Shown here: piece by piece, positions 24,080 to 32,795 of the stretch
Numbering within the stretch: position 1 is the stretch's first letter
Layout of the letters: each line of letters begins with the position of its first letter
Assembly (NCBI RefSeq): GCF_018613895.1
Contig: NZ_JAGGPH010000011.1
Location: 62,001-126,000, forward strand
Direction: 5' to 3'
DNA from: Curtobacterium sp. ISL-83
Lineage (GTDB): Bacteria; Actinomycetota; Actinomycetes; Actinomycetales; Microbacteriaceae
Length of the DNA: 64,000 bases
Program-made: the position numbers and the translations under genes
Notes under the pieces: generated by a model
Told to the model about the DNA's origin: nothing
The model's database searches: none
What the model saw: only the letters and a program-made list of their open reading frames with translations

Positions 24080-26859
24080 CAGCGACCCCCTCGGAGCTTC
24101 GACTTGTAGAGGAACCACGCGTCGTCCAGGTCGCGTCGGGTGTCGCCGGACGCCGCGAACGTCGGGGCGAACACGGACGACGCGCCGGAGCCGGCGGCGG
24201 CCGGCGTCTGGGCGTAGACGATCTGTGGGGGAGTTGGCACGTAGGTCTGCTGCTGCACCTGGCCGCCGTTCGCGAACTGCCTCGTCCCGCGCTCGAGCGC
24301 CGCGCGGAAGGCGTACACGCCCGCTTGACCGCCCATCAGGGCGACGTCCCGGGCATCCAGGACGTGCTCGCCGTTCGACAGGCGCGCGTAGATCGAGTCC
24401 GACGTTGCCGTGCCGGGCCCGTGAACCGCGCCACCTTCCGCGTACGCGACGTGCCCGGTCGAGACGGCTGCCGCTCCCGGGCCGGTCACGTTCGCGATGA
24501 TGTTCACCTGACGGCCCGACCACCGCATGTAGAGGGCGTTCAGTTTCGTGTCGGCATCGGCAGTGTTCGCAGTCACCGTCACCGTCTTGTACCCGAGCGC
24601 GTTCATTGCGCGCGTCACCCCGGCGATACCAGCGGACGCCGCAGCCGTGTCAGCGATCACCTTGATGTCCTTCTTGGAAGGCATCTGGAAGACGCGGTCC
24701 GCGAGCGCCTTGACTTGGTCGCTGTTGAAGCCCGCGGCAGTGGCGGACTCCATGAACTTCTGCCGCTGCTCAGCCAGGGTCTTCGAGTACTTGCTCGTCG
24801 CAGCGTCCGCCGACATCGTTGACTGGTCGACCGTGAAATTCTTCGCCGCGGCCTCCTGCGCCTTGGTCGCAATGTCAGAAAGCATGTCGGCATTTGCAGC
24901 ACCGATAGCGGTGTTTTCATCAAGGGTCGTCGAGTATCCCTTTGTGCTGTCCCGTTGCTGCTTAACCTTGTCGGAAAGCCCGGCAAGCGCCTCCTGGTAA
25001 GCGGCATTGGCGCTAATCGCGGACTGGTTCGCGCCGTTTGCCGTGTTGAGCGAGTTGATCAGGTTGGAAAGCTCAGTCGAAAGATCCGACACCTTCGCCG
25101 CCTCTGCCTGGTACTGCTCGGCGGAGGTTTGAGCGACGGCACCGGAATCGGCGTTGGCAGCCTTCTGGTCATCGAACGCCTTCTTGCTGTCCTTGACGGA
25201 GTCGGCGACCTTCCCGATGTTGATCTCCGCGAAACCGGCCTCGTACGACGCACCGGTGAACATGCCGCCGAAGGTGTTCCGGCCGGAGACCTTCTTCTGA
25301 ACCGCCTCGAGGGCAGACCCGCCCTTGATGACGGCGTCGGTCAGTTCGCGCTGGGATACGCCAGCCTTCTTGGCTGCTTCGTACTCGCCGCCGTCCGAGA
25401 GGCGCTTTGCGATGGCAGCTCGGGTGTACTTCGTCACCGCTCCGGTCTGCTTGTCAAGCGTCTCGGTGAGCTCTGCCGTCGCTGCGCTGGCCTCAGCTTG
25501 CATGGACACGAGTGCGCCGATGCCGAGCGATAGTCCGGCGAACGCCGCACCGGCTCCGATCGTGCGAACCGCTGCAGTCTTGAGGCTGATGCCCATCGAG
25601 CCGAGCTGCACCTTGAAAGCCGCGAACTTCGGTACGGCGACGAGAGCAGCACCACCGACCAGAGCAAACCCGCCGGCCAGTGTGGTCACTGCGACGCCCA
25701 CTGCGAGCACCGGACCGGGCAGCGAACCGACCTTGTCGACCAGGAAAGTGGCGCTGTGCACGATGTTCCGCAGGGTGCCGTTCGCGGCTGATCCGGTCTG
25801 GATCAGGGCGGTGTCGAACGAGCCACCCAGCTTCTCGACGTCGCCCTTCAGGTTGTCGAGCTTGAGGCGAGCGGTCTCAGCCGCGTACCCGTTGTCGTTG
25901 ACCTTGTTCGTCCAGTCGGAGATGCCCTTCGCGCCGTTCGAGTAGAGGACGTTCGCGGCTCGGACAGCGTCGTTGCCGAAGATCTGCGCCAGGGCGGCGT
26001 TCCGCTGCTCGTCGGTCAGGTCGCCGAGCTTGTCCTTGAGCTGGGCGGCGATCCCGCCGAAGGACAGCATCTTGCCCGACGAGTCGTAGACGTCGATGCC
26101 GTACTGCTGCATCGTCGCCGCGGCCTTGGTCGACGGGTTCTCGAGCGCGAGAATCGCGGTCTTGAGCGACGTGCCAGCATCCGAGCCAAGCAAGCCCGCG
26201 GCCGCGAACGACGCGAGGACGCCCGTCGTCTCTTCGATCTTGAACCCGGCCTGCGAGGCGACCAGGCCACCCTGGTTCAGCGCGGCCGCGAGGTCCGTGA
26301 CGTCACCCTGCGCCTTGCCAGCGCCGGCAGCGAGCAGGTCGGCCACGTGGGGGACCTGCGAGCCCTTGAGGTTGAACTGCGTCATCGCCGTTGCAGCGAT
26401 CTGCGCTGCGTCCGCGACCTTCAGCTGGCCCGCGGAGGCCAGGTTCAGTGAACCCGCGAGCCCACCACCCAGGATGTCACTGGTCTGGATACCCGCCTTC
26501 GACAGCTCTTCGATCGCGTTCGCCGCTTCGGTAGCGGTGAAGACGGTCTTAGCGCCGGCATCGATCGCGGCCTCTCGCAGCTTCCCCATCTCGGAGGCCG
26601 ACGCGTGGGTAGCGGCCTGCACCGACGACATTGCCGCGTCGAACTCCGCGTACTTTGCGACAGCGAGCCCTACAGAAGCGGCGGCAACGGCACCGAACGC
26701 GAGGCTGGCGCGGCCAAGCCCCTCGAATGCCTCTCGCTTCTGACCGAGCTTTTCGGACTCTGACCCCAGTTCGCGGGTCTTTTGAGCCGCCGCGTCCATG
26801 CCGCTGATGTAGCCAGAGACTTCCGCGACCAGAGAGACCTTCGTTGTCCGGTTAGACAT
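24079..26859 (-). CDS. Tail tape measure protein
   Basis: 926 residues from ATG 26859 (AAGGAAGGGG upstream). The N-terminal third is the TP901/TIGR01760 tape-measure core: KYAEFDAAMSSVQAATHASASEMGKLREAAIDAGAKT, then LAAALNQGGLVASQAGFKIEETTGVLASFAAAGL. Hydrophobic helices lie around 400-470, and a Gly-rich LSNGEHVLDARDVALMGG segment is near the end. At roughly 0.15 nm per residue the tail would be about 140 nm (inference). The usual tail chaperone pair precedes it, interrupted only by the small plus-strand gene. Confidence 0.95.
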   Translation of the reverse strand: MSNRTTKVSLVAEVSGYISGMDAAAQKTRELGSESEKLGQKREAFEGLGRASLAFGAVAAASVGLAVAKYAEFDAAMSSVQAATHASASEMGKLREAAIDAGAKTVFTATEAANAIEELSKAGIQTSDILGGGLAGSLNLASAGQLKVADAAQIAATAMTQFNLKGSQVPHVADLLAAGAGKAQGDVTDLAAALNQGGLVASQAGFKIEETTGVLASFAAAGLLGSDAGTSLKTAILALENPSTKAAATMQQYGIDVYDSSGKMLSFGGIAAQLKDKLGDLTDEQRNAALAQIFGNDAVRAANVLYSNGAKGISDWTNKVNDNGYAAETARLKLDNLKGDVEKLGGSFDTALIQTGSAANGTLRNIVHSATFLVDKVGSLPGPVLAVGVAVTTLAGGFALVGGAALVAVPKFAAFKVQLGSMGISLKTAAVRTIGAGAAFAGLSLGIGALVSMQAEASAATAELTETLDKQTGAVTKYTRAAIAKRLSDGGEYEAAKKAGVSQRELTDAVIKGGSALEAVQKKVSGRNTFGGMFTGASYEAGFAEINIGKVADSVKDSKKAFDDQKAANADSGAVAQTSAEQYQAEAAKVSDLSTELSNLINSLNTANGANQSAISANAAYQEALAGLSDKVKQQRDSTKGYSTTLDENTAIGAANADMLSDIATKAQEAAAKNFTVDQSTMSADAATSKYSKTLAEQRQKFMESATAAGFNSDQVKALADRVFQMPSKKDIKVIADTAAASAGIAGVTRAMNALGYKTVTVTANTADADTKLNALYMRWSGRQVNIIANVTGPGAAAVSTGHVAYAEGGAVHGPGTATSDSIYARLSNGEHVLDARDVALMGGQAGVYAFRAALERGTRQFANGGQVQQQTYVPTPPQIVYAQTPAAAGSGASSVFAPTFAASGDTRRDLDDAWFLYKSKLRGGR

Positions 26860-26908
26860 ACGGACTAACCCCTTCCTTGCTGGTGCGGGAGCGCTTAGGG
26901 TGTGGCTC

Positions 26909-27106
26909 ATGACGGATCAGGAACAGCGGTCGACGCGAGGCGCAGATGACCTCCGAGCGACGGGCCTCGTGGCGCTCGTGATCGGCGTGCTGCTGGTGCT
27001 CGTCGGCGGGGCGTACCCCGCACTCGGCGTCATCGGGTGGGTGCTGACGATCGGCGGCGTCGTGTGCCTGATCGCGTGGCTCGCAGTCCGTGCCGCGCGC
27101 AGCTAG
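26909..27106 (+). CDS. Antisense-oriented small membrane protein in the tail operon (moron candidate)
   Basis: 65 residues from ATG 26909 (GTG 26900 is also in frame). A charged N-terminus (MTDQEQRSTRGADDLRATG) is followed by two hydrophobic helices, LVALVIGVLLVLVGG and VIGWVLTIGGVVCLIAWLAV. It exactly fills the 243-nt gap between the tape measure start and the end of the chaperone frame, and it is the only plus-strand gene between 14.9 and 49.1 kb. Independent orientation suggests a moron expressed in the lysogen, perhaps a membrane exclusion factor. No promoter is obvious. Confidence 0.7.
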   Translation: MTDQEQRSTRGADDLRATGLVALVIGVLLVLVGGAYPALGVIGWVLTIGGVVCLIAWLAVRAARS

Positions 27107-27962
27107 TCCTCGACCCGGCGCACCGTCCACTGCTTCGCGGCCTTCTCGGCCTCGGTCATGCGGCTGCCGTACCGTTCGAAGTAGCGGTCCCTCGCCGTGC
27201 TGATGGCGAGCTGCGCGTAGTCCGTGACGCCGTTCTCCGTGGCCTCGTAGTGCCAGCCGCCGTCGACTGCCGGGTTCGCTCGCGCGTCTGTGGCTTCGGA
27301 CATGGGCTGCCCGTGAGATCCGACGTCGTTGCGATGCCGGGCATGGGCGAGTAGGAGACTGACCTGCTGCTGGTCGAACTCCGGTTCGCGGTGCGTTGTC
27401 GTACCGACCAGGCGGCCGGTCCTGTCGTAGTGGTATTCGGCGAACTCGCGCGGTTCCCAACCCCAGAGGCGCTTCGGCGCAACTCCGAGCTCTGTTGCTA
27501 GTTGGAGGTATTCGCCGAGTCCGCGAGCGCTTTTCCCGCTGCCTCGATTTCCTGCTGCGGGAAGTATTCGTTGAGCGACCAGATGGCGTCGGTCACGCGC
27601 TGGAACTCGTGGCCGGAGATGGCCTTGAACACGTCCGCCCATTCATCGACGCGCTTCTGCGGCGGCATTCCGGGTGTTTCGGGGATGATCGGGTCGACAC
27701 GCAGGGTGCGCTCTTCGTCGCCGTCCACGAGGACGCCGCAGCGGGGCGCTGCAGCGCGGATGAGGCTCCGCAGGTTGTAGCCGTACCGCGCGTCGACCAG
27801 GACGCCGGGACGGGCTGGGTGGCGGTCGGTCTCTGCCGCCCACTCGATGCCGTCCATGGCGCGGAATCGGAGCGTGTAGGGCTTGCTGTTGATGAGGACG
27901 AGGACGTCGATGTACCGGTCCTCTGGGGTCTGTGCTGCTGCGAGGTCGTCTTCGAATGCCAT
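27103..27962 (-). CDS. Tail assembly chaperone, -1 frameshift fusion product (G-T type)
   Basis: The frame of the short chaperone (27498-27962) continues after a -1 slip on GGGAAAA (27531-27537, minus strand) into the frame ending at 27103, giving about 286 residues (...EIEAAGK then SARGLGEYLQLATELGV...WTVRRVED). The downstream frame has no good start of its own, is conserved-looking (RLWGWEPREFAEYHYD) and sits just before the tape measure, exactly as in lambda G/GT and other siphophages. It guides assembly of the tail tube around the tape measure. Confidence 0.9.
27498..27962 (-). CDS. Tail assembly chaperone, short form (G type)
   Basis: 154 residues, MAFEDDLAAAQTPEDRYIDV to ADSANTSN. It ends 33 nt beyond the slippery heptamer when no frameshift happens. 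Acidic N-terminus with a beta-rich start (VLVLINSKPYTLRFRAMDGIEW) and helical C-terminal half, as in other siphophage chaperones. It lies between the major tail protein and the tape measure. Confidence 0.88.
   Translation of the reverse strand: MAFEDDLAAAQTPEDRYIDVLVLINSKPYTLRFRAMDGIEWAAETDRHPARPGVLVDARYGYNLRSLIRAAAPRCGVLVDGDEERTLRVDPIIPETPGMPPQKRVDEWADVFKAISGHEFQRVTDAIWSLNEYFPQQEIEAAGKALADSANTSN
27531..27537 (-). promoter_or_regulatory. Programmed -1 ribosomal frameshift site
   Basis: On the minus strand the heptamer is G GGA AAA (X XXY YYZ form). Both tRNAs can re-pair after a one-base back-slip, joining the two chaperone frames. Confidence 0.9.
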
Positions 27963-27999
27963 GGGTCGTACCGCCGTTCTTCCGCCGTGTGAGTGAGGG

Positions 28000-28036
28000 C
28001 CTGGCCGGGGCGACGGCGGAGAACACCCCGGCCAGG
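28000..28036 (-). terminator. Hairpin between major tail protein and chaperone genes
   Basis: 11-bp perfect stem (28000-28010 with 28026-28036), 15-nt loop. No U-run, so it may act as a partial terminator or mRNA stabiliser that keeps the abundant major tail protein message above the chaperone message (inference). Confidence 0.6.
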
Positions 28037-28053
28037 GATCGTGCAGCCAGACG

Positions 28054-28554
28054 TCAGACGACGAGCTTCTGGCGGTACTGGGTCGGGGCGGTGATGTACA
28101 TGCCCTGCGTGGTGGTGTCGACTCCGTTCTCGGCCGGCGCGTCCGGCCGCTGCACACCAGCGATGACCGAGATGACGTCGACGAGCTGGTCCTTGGTCCA
28201 GTCGGTCGCGTTCGGGATGACCTTCCGTCGCACGAACCAGCCGGCCGTGTCCTTCGGGAAGGTCTGCGCCGCCGAGTTCGGGTCCTCGGAGTCGACGTAC
28301 TTGACCTCGAGCGTCTCGGTCGTCTTGCCCGGGCGGGACAGATCCTGCTCACCCGTGTAGCGCTTGTCCTCCACGGTCGCCTGCGTGACTGCGTGGGCGA
28401 ACCCGTCGGGGGTGAACGAGTACGTGACGTTCTTGGTGGTGTCGGCCTTCAGGGTGGCCACGGACAGCGGGTTGACGTCCGCCCCGTAGGGAACGAAGGC
28501 GATCTTGTGGCGACCGTCGGACTGGGACGACGCCGGGTACTGGTCGAGCGACAT
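28054..28554 (-). CDS. Major tail protein
   Basis: 166 residues, MSLDQYPASSQSDGRHKIAFVPYG..., with AGGAGA upstream. Size, position between the connector genes and the chaperone pair, and a predicted all-beta composition (KNVTYSFTPDGFAHAVTQATVEDKRYTG...TETLEVKYVDSED) fit the tube-forming major tail protein of siphophages. Flanked on both sides by hairpins, as is common for highly expressed structural genes. Confidence 0.85.
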   Translation of the reverse strand: MSLDQYPASSQSDGRHKIAFVPYGADVNPLSVATLKADTTKNVTYSFTPDGFAHAVTQATVEDKRYTGEQDLSRPGKTTETLEVKYVDSEDPNSAAQTFPKDTAGWFVRRKVIPNATDWTKDQLVDVISVIAGVQRPDAPAENGVDTTTQGMYITAPTQYRQKLVV

Positions 28555-28620
28555 GCTCTCTCCTTGTTTTCGGGGAACCCTCGGGTGAGGGCAAGTGCCC
28601 GCGTCGCGGGCGGCATGAGG

Positions 28621-28648
28621 AAAGCCCCCGTCACATGACGAGGGCTTG
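28621..28648 (-). terminator. Hairpin overlapping the tail terminator gene stop
   Basis: Minus-strand stem AAGCCCTCGTCA/TGACGGGGGCTT with one G:T-type mismatch and a very short loop, ending in TTT. It covers the stop codon of the gene at 28631-29062 and precedes the major tail protein gene. Confidence 0.55.
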
Positions 28649-29062
28649 CGGTGCTGGATCGGTCACGAGTTCCCAGGTGGCCGGTATCCAGTAGAGGGGT
28701 GGTGTCAGGTCCGAGTCGTATTGCAGCTCGTCCGATTCATTCGACGTCATGCGCCGGCACACGCGGTCCGGAACTTCTGGCGTCCAGTCGAAGAGCTGTT
28801 CGGTGACTGCGTCCGACAGGTCCCCGGCGTCGTCAGCGTCGATCGACGTTGCGTGGATCGTGAACCGGTAGCGCTCGGTGCTCTGCGAGCCCAGGAAGCG
28901 TCCGACGGTGCGGCGGGGTGAGCCGACGAACACGGTCACGTACCGAGTGCGGGGCTGGTTGTTGTCGTCGCGGTTCGCGACGCCCACGAACACGCGGTCT
29001 GTCAGATCCGGGTGTTCACGGAGGCGTGCGAGGACAGCGGCGACGTGGTCCCTGCGGCTCAT
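28631..29062 (-). CDS. Tail terminator / tail completion protein
   Basis: 143 residues (MSRRDHVAAVLARLREHPDLTDRVFVGVANRDD...). The gene is the last connector before the major tail protein. Its length and mixed alpha/beta look (TRYVTVFVGSPRRTVG, RYRFTIHATSID) match tail terminator proteins that cap the tail tube. It overlaps the upstream gene by 4 nt. The assignment is mainly by position. Confidence 0.72.
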   Translation of the reverse strand: MSRRDHVAAVLARLREHPDLTDRVFVGVANRDDNNQPRTRYVTVFVGSPRRTVGRFLGSQSTERYRFTIHATSIDADDAGDLSDAVTEQLFDWTPEVPDRVCRRMTSNESDELQYDSDLTPPLYWIPATWELVTDPAPQALVM

Positions 29063-29517
29063 AGGATCGTGTTCCTTCCGGCCAAGACGGAGCGAGTGAC
29101 GCCGCCGAAGGTCAGCGCGCGTTCCGCCTTCTGCAGTGCTTCGTCAAGCAGCCGCTCGAACTGATCGGAGTGCGCTTCGAGCGCGTTGTCTCCGTAGTGG
29201 CGTGGGGCGAAGGTCGGGGACCCGTACTCGATGATCGCGCCGAACGAGCCCTGACGCTTGCCCTTGTCCGGGCCGATCTCGCACGAGAGGACCGTCGAGC
29301 CGAAGCCCTGGAACCCAGCGAAGTCGTAGCCGATCGAGCTCGGGTACGCCTCGAGCCCTCGGATGCCTGACGCTTGTTCCTGCCAGTCGTCGCGGAGGTC
29401 GATGGCGGTGGTTTCCATGGCGTCTCGGACGTAGAGCCCTGCGGATGAGGCGACCTCGCCGAGCGCGGCCGTGAGGTCGTGCAGCTGGCTGTCGTCGATC
29501 CTGAACCCGTCGGCCAT
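29059..29517 (-). CDS. HK97 gp10-like minor structural protein
   Basis: 152 residues. IDDSQLHDLTAALGEVASSAGLYVRDAMETTAIDLRDDWQEQA near the start and the EYGSPTFAPRHYGDNALEAHSDQFERLLDEALQKAERAL end are the pattern of HK97 gp10-type proteins that act at the head-tail joining stage. It overlaps neighbours by 4 nt and 1 nt. Confidence 0.82.
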   Translation of the reverse strand: MADGFRIDDSQLHDLTAALGEVASSAGLYVRDAMETTAIDLRDDWQEQASGIRGLEAYPSSIGYDFAGFQGFGSTVLSCEIGPDKGKRQGSFGAIIEYGSPTFAPRHYGDNALEAHSDQFERLLDEALQKAERALTFGGVTRSVLAGRNTIL

Positions 29518-29903
29518 CAGGACACCAACTCGACTGAGAGGCGGCGGGCGGTCGACATCGTCTGGAAGTGCCGACCCGTCACGCGGAGCACCGTTCCCAC
29601 CTGCGACGGGTCCAGGCTTGCGGCGGTGATCGTGACCAGGTCGTTCGGGCGGATGGCCCCCGTCCCATCGATGGGCAGCGACAGGACCGCGGTCTGTGCG
29701 ACGAGCAGCTGCGCCGCAGCGTCGACGTCGCTCGTGACGCCGGAGATGAACCGGAGGCGGCAGGGGGATTCGAGGATCGTGCGCATTGGAGTCGTGAGCT
29801 CGCCGGTCGGCCCCTTCACCGGAGGACCGGAGGCCCGCTGTACACGGCAGGCAGAGGTCATCAGCTGTTCGGCCATTCGTCGGCCGCGTCGTGTGATCTG
29901 CAT
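29517..29903 (-). CDS. Head closure / head-tail connector protein (DUF6093-like)
   Basis: 128 residues from ATG 29903 (a TTG at 29924 is possible). MQITRRGRRMAEQLMTSACRVQRASG at the N-terminus and the beta-barrel-like ILESPCRLRFISG...RPNDLVTITAASLDPSQVGTVLRVTG look like the DUF6093 head-closure proteins of actinophages. It lies between the gp15-type connector and the gp10-like gene. Confidence 0.72.
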   Translation of the reverse strand: MQITRRGRRMAEQLMTSACRVQRASGPPVKGPTGELTTPMRTILESPCRLRFISGVTSDVDAAAQLLVAQTAVLSLPIDGTGAIRPNDLVTITAASLDPSQVGTVLRVTGRHFQTMSTARRLSVELVS

Positions 29904-29924
29904 TCCGCGCACAGCGGGCTCCAA

Positions 29925-30389
29925 TCAGTACCAGGGGAAGAGGACTTCAGGCGTCGGGGTGGGCACCCAGCCTGTGCCGTCCGAGAGGCGAGCGATCCGC
30001 GTGGTGGACACAGTGCCCAGCCCGCGGAACGTGCTGCTGCCGCGGTAGTCGGCGAGCATCCGCTTCTCGGAGTTCGTCAGGTAGGCACCCGACTCGTCGA
30101 CCTTCCAGCCCTCGCTGTAGTCGTCGACCCCGCCGGAGGTCTGCGCCTCGCGGTTGTCGTAGACGCGGCCGGCGCAGTAGAGCGTCACCAGCTGCACGTC
30201 GTCCGGCAGCGGGTCGACCAGATTGCCGTCGTCGTCGAGCCACGTCCTCCCTGTTTCCTTGCGGACCAGGGAGGACGCGAGCCGGAGGCAGAGCACAGCG
30301 CGCTTGCCTTCGGCAGAGGACTCGACGATCGTCTCGCTCAGCCAGTCGCCGAGGTCGGAAACCCCGGCGAGAGTCGCCGGGGTTCCCAT
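29925..30389 (-). CDS. Head-tail connector (Gp19/Gp15-like)
   Basis: 154 residues. An all-helical N-terminal part (LGDWLSETIVESSAEGKRAVLCLRLASSLVRKETGRTWL) followed by a C-terminal arm with RIARLSDGTGWVPTPTPEVLFPWY is typical of the connector that binds the portal. It begins 1 nt inside the coat protein stop. Confidence 0.8.
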   Translation of the reverse strand: MGTPATLAGVSDLGDWLSETIVESSAEGKRAVLCLRLASSLVRKETGRTWLDDDGNLVDPLPDDVQLVTLYCAGRVYDNREAQTSGGVDDYSEGWKVDESGAYLTNSEKRMLADYRGSSTFRGLGTVSTTRIARLSDGTGWVPTPTPEVLFPWY

Positions 30390-31273
30390 CAGGACGCCAG
30401 CTTGACCGAGACGGCCCGGTTCGCGTCGAGCGTCTTGGCACCGTAGAAGGTGTCCACGACCGACTGGTCCTCGAGCTGGTTCGGGTTGTAGTGCTGGATC
30501 CAGCGCAGCGCGTAGCCGTCCTGTGCGACGGTCGCGGAGAACGCTGCACCCTGCGGCTGCTTCGACGGGCGGGTGACGTGCGCGAACGCGTCCTTGTGGT
30601 ACGCCTCGCCGAAGCCGCTGGGCAGGCTCGGGTCGGCGACGATCGTGAAGCCGAAGAGCTGCCCGATCGTCGCGTTGCGGAGGACGTCGCCGGTGCCGGA
30701 CTCGTTGACGCGCTGCAGGAGCTCGTCCTGCAGGGCGGCGGCCTCCATGCCGGAACCGACCGCGAAGGTGCGGTTGGCGGCGGGGACCTTGCGGTCGTTC
30801 AGCACCTCGCGGGCCTTGATGAGCGCGGTCCGGAAGTTCGACCCGTCGGGCGCGACCTCCGGGATGCCGGCGTCCGTGCCGATGGCGACCATCTCGGCCA
30901 CGAGCGGCGTGGCGAGCTCGTCGACGACCGACTCGGCCTGCGGGATGAGCACCTGCGTGGTCAGGTCCTTCAGCGTGAAGGTCTCGAAGTCGTCCGGGAG
31001 CCGGACGGCGTTGTAGACCTGGTTCTCGAGCGTGACGGGCACCCAGGTCTGACCGAGGTCGTTGAACTGGATGGCATCCCGCGCCGCGCGGTTCGCCTTG
31101 GTGTAGACCTTCGCCTTGCCCGCGTTCACGGGACCGAGGACGTTGACCGTCTGGCCGACGCCCGCGACGAAGTCAGCGGAGAAGTCCTGCCGAACGGTGC
31201 GCGGCAGGAGGGACAGGTAGCGCAGGGACGCGAGCGTGGCGCGCGCAGCCTGCTGGGGGGTGTAGAGAGCCAC
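30389..31273 (-). CDS. Major capsid protein, P22 coat-like HK97 fold
   Basis: 294 residues. The sequence QTVNVLGPVNAGKAKVYTK, ETFTLKDLTTQVLIPQAESVVDELATPLVAEM and the end KTLDANRAVSVKLAS match the P22 coat-protein (gp5-like) family found in many actinophages. It follows the scaffold gene and precedes the connectors. The spacing to the scaffold (51 nt) holds a small GC-rich inverted repeat. Confidence 0.9.
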   Translation of the reverse strand: MALYTPQQAARATLASLRYLSLLPRTVRQDFSADFVAGVGQTVNVLGPVNAGKAKVYTKANRAARDAIQFNDLGQTWVPVTLENQVYNAVRLPDDFETFTLKDLTTQVLIPQAESVVDELATPLVAEMVAIGTDAGIPEVAPDGSNFRTALIKAREVLNDRKVPAANRTFAVGSGMEAAALQDELLQRVNESGTGDVLRNATIGQLFGFTIVADPSLPSGFGEAYHKDAFAHVTRPSKQPQGAAFSATVAQDGYALRWIQHYNPNQLEDQSVVDTFYGAKTLDANRAVSVKLAS

Positions 31274-31324
31274 GATGGCCCCTTTCTTGTGTGGATGAGT
31301 GCGCCACCGTGGTCAGGGGCGCAG

Positions 31325-31933
31325 TTATCGTCGGAAGACGTCTTCCGCGAACTTGTCGAGGTCGGCGGTGGGGTCGGCGATGTCGCCGCCGTTACCGCCG
31401 CCACGCAGCTGCTCGCGGGGAGCGCCCGAAGGCGGCTTGGTGCCGGGCTTGCCGAACATCGCCAGCAGTTCCTCAGCGTCCTGCAGCAGCTCTTCCTCGG
31501 TCGTGCCGGTGAGGCGCTTGACGAGGTTTTCGGGCAGGCCGTGCTTGACGGCCACGCGGAGCTTCAGGTTCTCGGCTTCCAGAGCCGTTGCCCGTTCGCC
31601 GCTGTCCTTGTTCGCTGCTGCCTCCTGCTCGGCCTTCTGCGCTCGATCGCGCAGGTTCTTGGCCTCGCTGTTGGCCTTCCGGATCTTCTCTCGAGCCTTC
31701 TCGGCGTCGAACTTGTCGTCGCCTTCACCAGCACCGGTCTCAGTGCCGCCAGCCCCCTCAGCGCCCTCCTGGGACCCCTCCGAGCCTGTCTCTTCGGTGC
31801 CGGTCTCGGTGCCGCCAGCACCTTCCTCGCCTTCGACGAGTCGGATGCCGCGCAGCTGGAACGGCGACAGCCCGATGCGGGCGGTGCCGTCGATGCTGCA
31901 CGGGGCGTAGTTCGTGCCGAGCGTGCTCTTCAT
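31325..31933 (-). CDS. Capsid scaffolding protein
   Basis: 202 residues from ATG 31933 with AGGAGG 4 nt upstream. After a short ordered start (MKSTLGTNYAPCSIDG) comes an acidic Gly/Glu/Thr repeat (two EGAGGTETG units) and a long coiled coil (KAREKIRKANSEAKNLRDRAQKAEQEAAANKD to EAENLKLRVAV). A disordered tail ends in DLDKFAEDVFRR. This is the usual scaffold design, placed just before the coat gene. Confidence 0.85.
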   Translation of the reverse strand: MKSTLGTNYAPCSIDGTARIGLSPFQLRGIRLVEGEEGAGGTETGTEETGSEGSQEGAEGAGGTETGAGEGDDKFDAEKAREKIRKANSEAKNLRDRAQKAEQEAAANKDSGERATALEAENLKLRVAVKHGLPENLVKRLTGTTEEELLQDAEELLAMFGKPGTKPPSGAPREQLRGGGNGGDIADPTADLDKFAEDVFRR

Positions 31934-31976
31934 GTGCCCTCCTGGGGCGTATCGGGCTGCCACCGGGGCAGCGGTT

Positions 31977-32795
31977 CTACCCGTCCGACGTGGACTGGGT
32001 GGTCTTGTTCCGCACGGACGGCGAGTCTCGGAAGTCGCCGTTGGCGCGCATGCGAGGCAGCACGCTCTCCTGGGTGCGGGCGTAACCGGCTGCGTTCGCC
32101 TCGCGAGCGGCACGGTTGTAGGTGTCGATGTAGCCCTGCTCCTGCTCGCTCGGCTTCCATGAGCCGTAGACGAGCTCGGCGTGACAGCCGCAGTGGGGGT
32201 GGAACCTCATGCCCTCGCCGGCAACGGGGTCATCGCCGGCCTGGGCGCGCGAGCGGTACACGGGCCCACGGGAGCAGAGCATCGCGCAGAACGCGCAGGG
32301 ATGGCCGTCTGAGACTCGACGCCAGCCGACGGCCTGTTCGTCCTGCGCTGCTGTCAGGTCGATCGTCTCGCGACCGCCCATCATCACCTGCCGACGGAGC
32401 ATCCCCGCGTACCCGCCGCGGGCCGCGGCGAGCGCCTGGCTGCCGGTCATGCCGGAGCCGACGAGGTTCTTGACCCGGAACGGACCGGCGATGAGCAGGG
32501 TCTGCGCCGTTAGGGCCGCGTCGAAGCTCGGGCGGACGACTGGGCCGGTGTCTCCGACTCCCTCAGCGTTGCGGTAGCGGTCGATGTACGTCGCCGTTGT
32601 CGTTGCCGACTGCGTGTAGAAGTCAGACGCGAGCGCCGTGTTCGCCGCGAGCCAGCGGATCGCTGACCGGTCGATGTTGCGGGGGTCGAGCTCGCGCCAG
32701 AGGCTGAGCCCGATCCCCGCGGCCCGTGCTGCGAGCCGGATCTGCAGGAGGCCGTTCGCCTCAGTGAGCCGCTGTCCCTCCTGCGTTAGCGCCAC
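31977..32795 (-). CDS. VG15/MuF-like minor head protein
   Basis: 272 residues. The C-terminal region has the zinc-ligand-like HPCAFCAMLCSRGPVYRS and FHPHCGCHAELVY motifs found in VG15 and MuF-domain head morphogenesis proteins, where the domain is a minor virion component or a capsid maturation factor. The first 150 residues are helical. It overlaps the portal gene by 35 nt, indicating coupled translation. Confidence 0.85.
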   Translation of the reverse strand: MALTQEGQRLTEANGLLQIRLAARAAGIGLSLWRELDPRNIDRSAIRWLAANTALASDFYTQSATTTATYIDRYRNAEGVGDTGPVVRPSFDAALTAQTLLIAGPFRVKNLVGSGMTGSQALAAARGGYAGMLRRQVMMGGRETIDLTAAQDEQAVGWRRVSDGHPCAFCAMLCSRGPVYRSRAQAGDDPVAGEGMRFHPHCGCHAELVYGSWKPSEQEQGYIDTYNRAAREANAAGYARTQESVLPRMRANGDFRDSPSVRNKTTQSTSDG

